Origin: Streptacidiphilus neutrinimicus
GTDB taxonomy: Bacteria > Actinomycetota > Actinomycetes > Streptomycetales > Streptomycetaceae
Assembly (NCBI RefSeq): GCF_000787815.1
Contig: NZ_BBPO01000041.1
Location: 2,615 to 39,239 of the forward strand
Length of the DNA: 36,625 bases
Direction of reading: 5' to 3'
The position numbers and the translations under genes were made by a program. The notes under the pieces were generated by a model, which saw only the letters and a program-made list of their open reading frames with translations, had not been told where the DNA came from and ran no database searches. Positions 8,351 through 14,800 of this stretch are shown in pieces (position 1 is the stretch's first letter; every line of letters begins with the position of its first letter).

Positions 8351-9205
8351 ATGAACGAACTGGCGCCGCCGCTTCCCCCGATCCCGGCCGGTTTCCGGCT
8401 GCCGTTCTTCTACGGCGCACTGCACAACATCGGCATCGACTACCTGGTCCCGCCGGAGCGGGTGAACGGCCACCTCGCCGGTACGGGCCTGTCGCCCGCA
8501 CTGCTGGACGGGAAGGCCTGCGTGTCGTTCAACTACCAGCTGTACTTCGCCCAGTTCGACTTCGGGCCCAGCGTGACGCAGGAGATCGAGCTCAACATCA
8601 TCGCCTTCCCGACCGCCTCCTCCAACCTCGTCCCGGAACTGACCTACCGCCAGTTCGCCCAGGGCGAGGACCAGACCAAGCTGCGCGGCAACTGGCGGAT
8701 CCAGGTCGCCTGCGACGCGCCGATCGCCATCAGGGCAGGCAAGGAGCTGTTCAACGAGCCGAAGTTCCCGGCCTGGTTCAAGACCACCATGCCCTCCCCC
8801 AACGCGGACCCGAGCGCCGTCTGGCAGGTCGAGTGCCTGGACGCCTCGCTCACCCCGGACGGGAACGACATCATCAGGCACGACACGTCGCTGTTCTCGT
8901 TCAAGGCGGATCTGTCGGGGCTGCTGCCCGCGCCGGTCAGCATGGCGCCCTTCACCGAGTACGGGACGGACGCGAACCGCCGCACCCTGGCGGCGCCGCT
9001 GAACGTCTACCAGAACTACCAGCACTTCGCCTTCGACGGTCAGGGCGGCAAGCGCGTCAGCCTCACCGTCGACGACGCCGAGTCCGGCGTCGGCGCCGAC
9101 CTGAAGGCGCTGCTCAAGGACGCGCACGCGGTCGGCGCGTGGTCCTACCAGTCGCCGATCGTCGCCGCGCAGAACCGCCCGTACTACAGCGCGACGAAGT
9201 CCTGA
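8351..9205 (+). CDS. Acetoacetate-decarboxylase-like protein
   Basis: A 284-residue protein whose ATG follows AGAGGAG by 9 nt. The segment YLVPPERVNGHLAGTGLSPALLDGK (about residues 31-55), followed by a strand pair FNYQLYFAQFD and ELNIIAFPT, resembles the start of the acetoacetate decarboxylase superfamily barrel. I cannot place the catalytic Schiff-base lysine of true decarboxylases with confidence, so decarboxylase activity is not claimed. Superfamily members also act as hydratases, aldolases or binding proteins. It is the last gene of the GMC operon, 73 nt after the ferritin-like gene, and is followed by a strong hairpin. It could equally be an uncharacterised family. Confidence 0.5.
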   Translation: MNELAPPLPPIPAGFRLPFFYGALHNIGIDYLVPPERVNGHLAGTGLSPALLDGKACVSFNYQLYFAQFDFGPSVTQEIELNIIAFPTASSNLVPELTYRQFAQGEDQTKLRGNWRIQVACDAPIAIRAGKELFNEPKFPAWFKTTMPSPNADPSAVWQVECLDASLTPDGNDIIRHDTSLFSFKADLSGLLPAPVSMAPFTEYGTDANRRTLAAPLNVYQNYQHFAFDGQGGKRVSLTVDDAESGVGADLKALLKDAHAVGAWSYQSPIVAAQNRPYYSATKS

Positions 9206-9225
9206 CCCGGGCACGCAACGACTGT

Positions 9226-9256
9226 GGCCCCGCGCGCTCCCCTTCCGCGCGGGGCC
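9226..9256 (+). terminator. Hairpin after the GMC operon
   Basis: A perfect 11-bp inverted repeat, GGCCCCGCGCG - 9 nt - CGCGCGGGGCC, lies 20 nt after the last gene of the operon. It has no U-run, which is usual for actinomycete terminators. It also lies only 13 nt before the GTG of the small zinc-ribbon gene, so it may shape that gene's leader. Confidence 0.7.
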
Positions 9257-9269
9257 CTACACTTCCCGC

Positions 9270-9497
9270 GTGATCAACAACGTCAAGTGCACCCAGTGCG
9301 GCGCCGTCGGTCTGGAACCGGGCTTCATCGAGGACAACGCCCCCGCCGGCCGCGGCGACGCACGCTGGGTCGCCGGCCCCATCGAGCGCGGCCCCCTGGG
9401 CGGCGCGAAGCGGATGGGCCGCCCACACCTCCAGGTCGACGCCTTTCACTGCCTCAACTGCGGCCACCTGGAGTTCTTCGCCGTCCGCCCGGCGTGA
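9270..9497 (+). CDS. Small zinc-ribbon protein
   Basis: A 75-residue protein with two CxxC pairs: KCTQCG (Cys7, Cys10) and HCLNCG near residues 61-64. The spacing and size fit a single zinc ribbon of the kind found in small proteins of the DUF6487 sort, which I propose only tentatively. It starts at a GTG with no Shine-Dalgarno; the upstream hairpin ends 13 nt before it. It converges with the thioesterase-condensation gene, leaving 3 bp between the stops. No partner is evident. Confidence 0.65.
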   Translation: MINNVKCTQCGAVGLEPGFIEDNAPAGRGDARWVAGPIERGPLGGAKRMGRPHLQVDAFHCLNCGHLEFFAVRPA

Positions 9498-9500
9498 CGC

Positions 9501-11786
9501 TCAGCGCTCCGTCACGCCGGCCGTGCGCCGTTCGAGCAGTTCGCCGTATCCGGCACACCAGCCGGCCAGGGTCGCGGCGTCGAACATGTCGGACTGGTAG
9601 GGCACGAAGCCGTGCCAGCCTCCGTCCTCGGGTTCGAGGATGAACGAGAACTCCATCTTCGCCCCGCCGGTCGGGACCAGGGTGAGGGCCACGTCGAGGT
9701 CGCCGAGCGCCGGCTGCATCGGCGGCGTGTTCAACACGACGAAGGGCACCTGGGGGAAGACCCCGAGGCCGTCCTTGCCGGCCTCCCGCAGCATCTCGCC
9801 GAGCAGGCCGAAGGGCACGAACCGGTCGACGTTCTCGAACAGCGCGGCCCCGGCACGCCGCACCAGGGCCGCGAAGGGCTCCGCGTCGTCCAGCGCGATC
9901 CGGACCGCGACGTTGTCCACGAAGAAGCCGACGACCTCCTCGTACTCGCTCCGCGGCCGGTTGGCGAAGTTGACCGGCACGGTCAGGTCGGCCTGGCCGG
10001 TCAGCCCGCCGAGCCACTCCAGGAAGGCCGCGAACAGCACCGCGAACTCGGTCGCACCCGCTGTGTCGGCGAAGGCCCGCACCTGGTCGGCGAGCCGCGC
10101 GGGGACGAGGAACTCGTGCAGTCCGCCGCGGCCGCTGAGCTGCACGGGCCTCGGCCGGTCCGAGGGCAGCGCGTAGGTGAGCGGCGCGTCCGCGAGGAGG
10201 TCCGTCCACCACGCGCGCAGCGCGTCCAGGCGTGGGCCCCGGTAGTGCTCGGACTCCCAGCGCGCGAAGCCGAGCAGGTCGGCCCGCGTCGGCTCGGGCA
10301 GGCCGCCGCGGTACAGCTCGTCCAGATCGCGCAGCATCGTCGAGTTCGACCAGGCGTCCGAGACGGTGTGCTGCACCAGGACGAGCAGGTCCCAGTCCTC
10401 GGGCCCGATCTCGGCGAGGGCGGCCCGCAGCAGCGGTCCCTCGCCGAGCGGGAAGGGCACCCGGGCGCCCTCGCGCCGCCAGGCGTCGACGGCGGCGTCC
10501 CGGTCCTCGGGGGAGACGCCGGTGAGATCCGTGATCGGCAGCGGGATGCGGGCCGTCGGCAGCACCTCCTGGACCAGGTGCCCGCCGCGCCGCACCAGGC
10601 GGGTGCGCAGACCGGCGTGACGCGCCGTGAGCAGCGTCAGCGCGCGCTGCAGGGCCGGGACGTCGAGGGCGCCGGTGATGGACAGGGCCATGGCGATGGT
10701 GAAGCTCGCCGGCTCCGTGGTCGCCTCCAGCCGCCCGAAGGACCGGCGCTGGCCCCAGGCCATCGGCCCGGACGCCTCCACCGGGCCGCCCTCGGCGACA
10801 AGAGCGGTCAGTGCCGCCTTGTGCCGTGCCATCTGCCCGAGCAGCGCGTCGTCCAGGACGCCGGCCGGGGCGTCGTAGCCGAGCCCCGCCGCGGTCACGG
10901 ACATCCGCACGTCGGCCAGCCGCAGCCGGCCGAGCAGTTCGGCGGCGGCCTCCGCCTCCTGTTCGGCGCCGGTCACTGGATCCTCTCCTCGGTCATCAGG
11001 GGTTCGGGCGGCTCGGGATGGGGTGTGCACGGGCCGACGACGCTCTCGGCCGAGCGGCTCGGCTGCCGGTGTCCGGCCCTGGGGCGCGCGCAGGGTGTCC
11101 AGCGAGGTCGCCACGAAGGCGCCGATCTCCTCGATCCGGTCGTCGAAGAAGTGCCCCGCGCCCTCGAGCGCGAGCAGGGCGAGCGGCCCTCCGGAGACCG
11201 CGCGCCAGCCCTCCGCCGCGGCCACCGGTGCGATCGGGTCCTCGGTGCCGAGGACCACCGAGACCGGGCAGGCCAGCGGACGCGGCGTCACGACGGCGGC
11301 ATGCTGCTCGTAGAGCCGGTAGTCGTCCCGGACCAGCCCGGCGTAGAACTCGGTCAGCTCGCGGTCGTGCAGGATCTCGACCGGCAGGCCACCGAACGCG
11401 GCGAGAGCGCCGAGGAACGCCGCGTCCGGAAAGGAGTGCAGCATCGGTCCCGGGCGCCGGTAGCCGGGTGGCCGGCAGGCCGCCGCGAACAACAGGGCGG
11501 GGGCCGGGCATCCTCGCTCGGCGAGCCGGTGGGCGGTCTCGTAGGCGAGCAGAGCGCCCATGCTGTGCCCGTACAGGGCGTAGTCGTCGCCGACGCAGCG
11601 CTCGGCGACGATCCGGGCCAGGTCGTCCGCCGCGTCGGCGAACGACCGTGGCCCTTCCTCGCCCGTCCGCGTGCCGCGTCCGGCGACGTCGAGCGCGACC
11701 AGCTCGACGTCCTCACCCAGGAACTCGGGCCACGGTTTGAAGACCCGTGAGGTGCCCCCGGCGTGGGGCAGGCAGAACAGGCGCAT
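9501..11786 (-). CDS. Type II thioesterase joined to TubC docking + condensation domain
   Basis: One open frame of 761 residues. Residues 1-232 are a type II thioesterase: FCLPHAGG near the start, GHSMG with Ser75, Asp183 and GAGH with His212. These enzymes remove wrong or stalled acyl groups from carrier proteins. A poor-quality Arg/Pro-rich linker (about 233-270) follows. Residues 275-330 look like a TubC N-terminal docking domain (ELLGRLRLADVRMSV, then MARHKAALTALV). The rest is an NRPS condensation domain whose HHxxxDG motif reads QHTVSDA, so the first His is Gln while the second His and Asp remain. A GTG at 10976 with a GAGGAGAGG site before it could start a separate 491-residue TubC-C protein, but no stop separates the parts. 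It is the last gene of the PKS-NRPS operon. Confidence 0.85.
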   Translation of the reverse strand: MRLFCLPHAGGTSRVFKPWPEFLGEDVELVALDVAGRGTRTGEEGPRSFADAADDLARIVAERCVGDDYALYGHSMGALLAYETAHRLAERGCPAPALLFAAACRPPGYRRPGPMLHSFPDAAFLGALAAFGGLPVEILHDRELTEFYAGLVRDDYRLYEQHAAVVTPRPLACPVSVVLGTEDPIAPVAAAEGWRAVSGGPLALLALEGAGHFFDDRIEEIGAFVATSLDTLRAPQGRTPAAEPLGRERRRPVHTPSRAARTPDDRGEDPVTGAEQEAEAAAELLGRLRLADVRMSVTAAGLGYDAPAGVLDDALLGQMARHKAALTALVAEGGPVEASGPMAWGQRRSFGRLEATTEPASFTIAMALSITGALDVPALQRALTLLTARHAGLRTRLVRRGGHLVQEVLPTARIPLPITDLTGVSPEDRDAAVDAWRREGARVPFPLGEGPLLRAALAEIGPEDWDLLVLVQHTVSDAWSNSTMLRDLDELYRGGLPEPTRADLLGFARWESEHYRGPRLDALRAWWTDLLADAPLTYALPSDRPRPVQLSGRGGLHEFLVPARLADQVRAFADTAGATEFAVLFAAFLEWLGGLTGQADLTVPVNFANRPRSEYEEVVGFFVDNVAVRIALDDAEPFAALVRRAGAALFENVDRFVPFGLLGEMLREAGKDGLGVFPQVPFVVLNTPPMQPALGDLDVALTLVPTGGAKMEFSFILEPEDGGWHGFVPYQSDMFDAATLAGWCAGYGELLERRTAGVTER
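10974..10988 (-). promoter_or_regulatory. Internal ribosome binding site and GTG for the TubC-C part
   Basis: On the minus strand GAGGAGAGG lies 5 nt before an in-frame GTG (10976-10974), exactly where the TubC docking domain begins. This would let the condensation protein be made on its own, from the same frame as the thioesterase fusion. Whether it is used cannot be seen in the sequence. Confidence 0.5.
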
Positions 11787-11804
11787 GAGGTTCAGACCCT
11801 CCCG

Positions 11805-14800
11805 CTACAGCGTGCCGCGGACGCGGGACGGCTCGGGAGCGTCGCCGGCCGGCCCCGCGGTGTTCCGCGCGAGCCCGGCCACCATGGCCTCGATGGTGGG
11901 TTCCCGGTAGAAGTCCATCATCGCGTAGTCGCAGTCGAACTCGTCCCGGACCCGGTTGAGCAGGCGCATCGCGTTGATCGAGTGACCGCCCAGATCGAAG
12001 AAGGAACCGCCGGCCTCCGCGCCGACCGGTTGCCCGAGCTCTGCGGACCACAGCTCGCGCACCCGCTCGACCAACCGGTCCACCGCGAGTCCGGCAGGCG
12101 CGACCACCGGAGGCGGGGTCGGTGTCGGCTGCCCGGGATCGGGCAGGGCGGACCTGTCGATCTTCCCGTTCGCGTTCAGCGGCAGGGAGTCGAGCACGAC
12201 CCAGCGCGTCGGCACCAGGTAGGCGGGGAGCCGCCCGCCGAGCTGCTCGCGGATCCGTCCGACGACGTCGGGGGACGGCGTCCTCGGCACGACGTAGCCC
12301 ACGAGGTAGGCGTCGCCCTGGTGGTCGTGGCGCGCGGTGACGTACGCGTCCGCGACCTCCTCCAACGCGAGCAGCGCGTGCGTCGCCTCGCCCGGCTCGA
12401 CCCGGTAGCCACGGATCTTGGCCTGGTCGTCGGCGCGGCCGCGGAACTCGAGGCGGCCGTCCGGGCGCAGCCGTACCAGATCGCCGGTGCGGTACAGCCG
12501 GCCCCACTCGGTGGTCACGAACCGCTCCGCGGTCAGCTCGGGTCGGCCCAGGTAGCCCTGCGCGAGCCCGGCGCCGCCGATGTGGAGCTCCCCCTCGACG
12601 CCGGGGGCGACGCGACGGCCGTGCTCGTCGAGGACGTGCAGCGCGGTGTTGTCGATCGCCCGGCCGAGCGCGATCGGCCCGGCCTCGACGCTCTCGTCAG
12701 CGACCGTCTCCGTGGTCACCAGGACCGTGGCCTCGGTGGGCCCGTAGACGTTGAGGACCTCGTACGGCAGACCGGGGCGGGGGCGACGTCGCATCTCCTC
12801 TCCGCCGAGCATCAGCTGACGCAACGACGCCGGCTGCAGTTCGTCGCCCAGGGTCAGCAGCTCCGCTCCCAGCGGCGTGGGCACGATGCAGACCTCGATC
12901 TCCCTGTCCCCCAGCCACTTCGCCAGCGCGCGGGTGTCCAGCCGGTCGGCGTCGTCGGCGACGACGACCGTGCCGCCCGCGGTCAGGGCGGGCCAGACCT
13001 CGAGCACGGAGGCGTCGAAACTCTGGCTGCACACCATAGCCGCGCGCCGAGCCTCGTCGAAGCCGAAGCGGGCGCGGTGCCAGCCGCAGAGGTTGACCAC
13101 TCCGGCATGGGTGGCGACCACACCCTTCGGCAGGCCGGTCGAGCCCGAGGTGTAGATGACGTAGCAGGGGTCGTCCGCGCTGCCCTCGACCGGCGCGGTC
13201 GGCCCGGCTCGCAACGCGTCGGCTATGTCGAGCAGCGCGATCCCGGGTGCCGGGACGGCGTCCGCCCCGGAGCCGGACAGCACCAGGCGGGCCCCGCTCT
13301 CGGCGAGCACGACGTCGACCCGCTGCCGCCCGAGCGCCGGGTCGAGCGGCAGGTAGGCCGCGCCCCGCCCGAGCACGGCGAGCATCGCCGCGATCAGATC
13401 CGCCGAACGCGGCAGCCACAGCGCGACGACGTCGCCGGAGCCGACGCCGCGCGCGGCGAGCGCCCCGGCGATCCGGTCTGCGCGCGCGACGAGCTCGCCG
13501 TAGCTGACCGCGCCCTGCGACGACTCGACGGCGACGGCGTCCGGACGGCGTGCGGCCTGCTCGTCGACCAGTCGGCGCACGGTCGTGCGCGGCGTCTGGA
13601 CGTCGCGGCCGCGCAGGGCAGCCAACTCGGACAGCCGCAGGCCCGGGTCGTGAGAGCCCGCGCGCAGGATCGAGCGCCACACCGCGAGGAAGCCCTCGAC
13701 CGTGGCGGCGTCGAAGAGGTCGGTGTTGTATTCCAGCTGGCACAGGACGCCGTCCGCGCCGTTGGTCAGGTTGACCGTCAGGTCGGTGACGGCGCGGCTG
13801 GTCGCGAACTCCAGCACCGAGGCCTCTACGCCCGGCAGGTCCAGGTCGAAGACCTGCTCGTTCTCGAACTCGACGATCACCTGGAAGACCGGTGTGCGGT
13901 CGGTGCGGCGCGGGAGCGCGAGGGCGTGCACGATCCGCTCGAAGGGCGTGTCCGAGTGGTCGTAGGCGTCCAGCACGACGCCGCGCACCCGCCCGAGCAG
14001 CTCGGCGAAGGTCGGGTCCCCGGAGAGGTCGATGCGCAGGGCCAGCGGGTTGAGCAGGAAGCCGACCAGATCCTCGGCTCCCTCGGGGCGCACCGAGGCC
14101 GGCGTGCCGAGCACCACCTCGTCCTCGCCCGTGCCGACCTGGCGCACCATGGCGGCGAACGCGGCGAGCAAGGACGTGAACAGGGTGACGCCGTGTGTGC
14201 GGCTCAGGTCCTTGAGCGCCGTGGTGAGTTCGAGGTCGAAGGTGGTGAACGCGGCCCGGCCGCGGGAGGTCATCACCTCGGGCCGGGGCCGGTCCGCGGG
14301 CAGTTGCGGCTCGGGCAGCCGACCGCCCAACTGCCGCACCCACCAGTCCAGCTCCGCGCGCGCGAGCTCCGACTCGCCCGACTCGGCCTGTCGACGCGCC
14401 AGGTCCGCGCAGCTCGCGGTCAGCGCGGGCAGGTCCGCGGGGCGGCCGTCGAGCGCGGCAGTGTAGAGGGCCGACAGGTCGCGGCACATGACCATCGTGG
14501 ACAGCGCGTCCATGACGATGTGGTGCATCGACCAGACCATCACGTGCGCGTCCGGGGCCAGCCGGATCAGCCGGGCGACGAACAGCGGGCCCTCGGCCAG
14601 GTCGAACTGGCGGCGGCCCTCCTCGTCGAGCGCCTCGCGCGCCACCGTCTCCTCGTCGGCGCCGGAGCGGTCCACGAAGGCGAAGTCGAGCTCGGCCGTG
14701 GCCCGCACGATCTGGCACAGCTCGCCGTCGATCTCGCGGAACCCGGTGCGCAGGCTCTCGTGTCGCCGGATCAGGCCGCCGAGCGCGGCATGCAGGGCGT

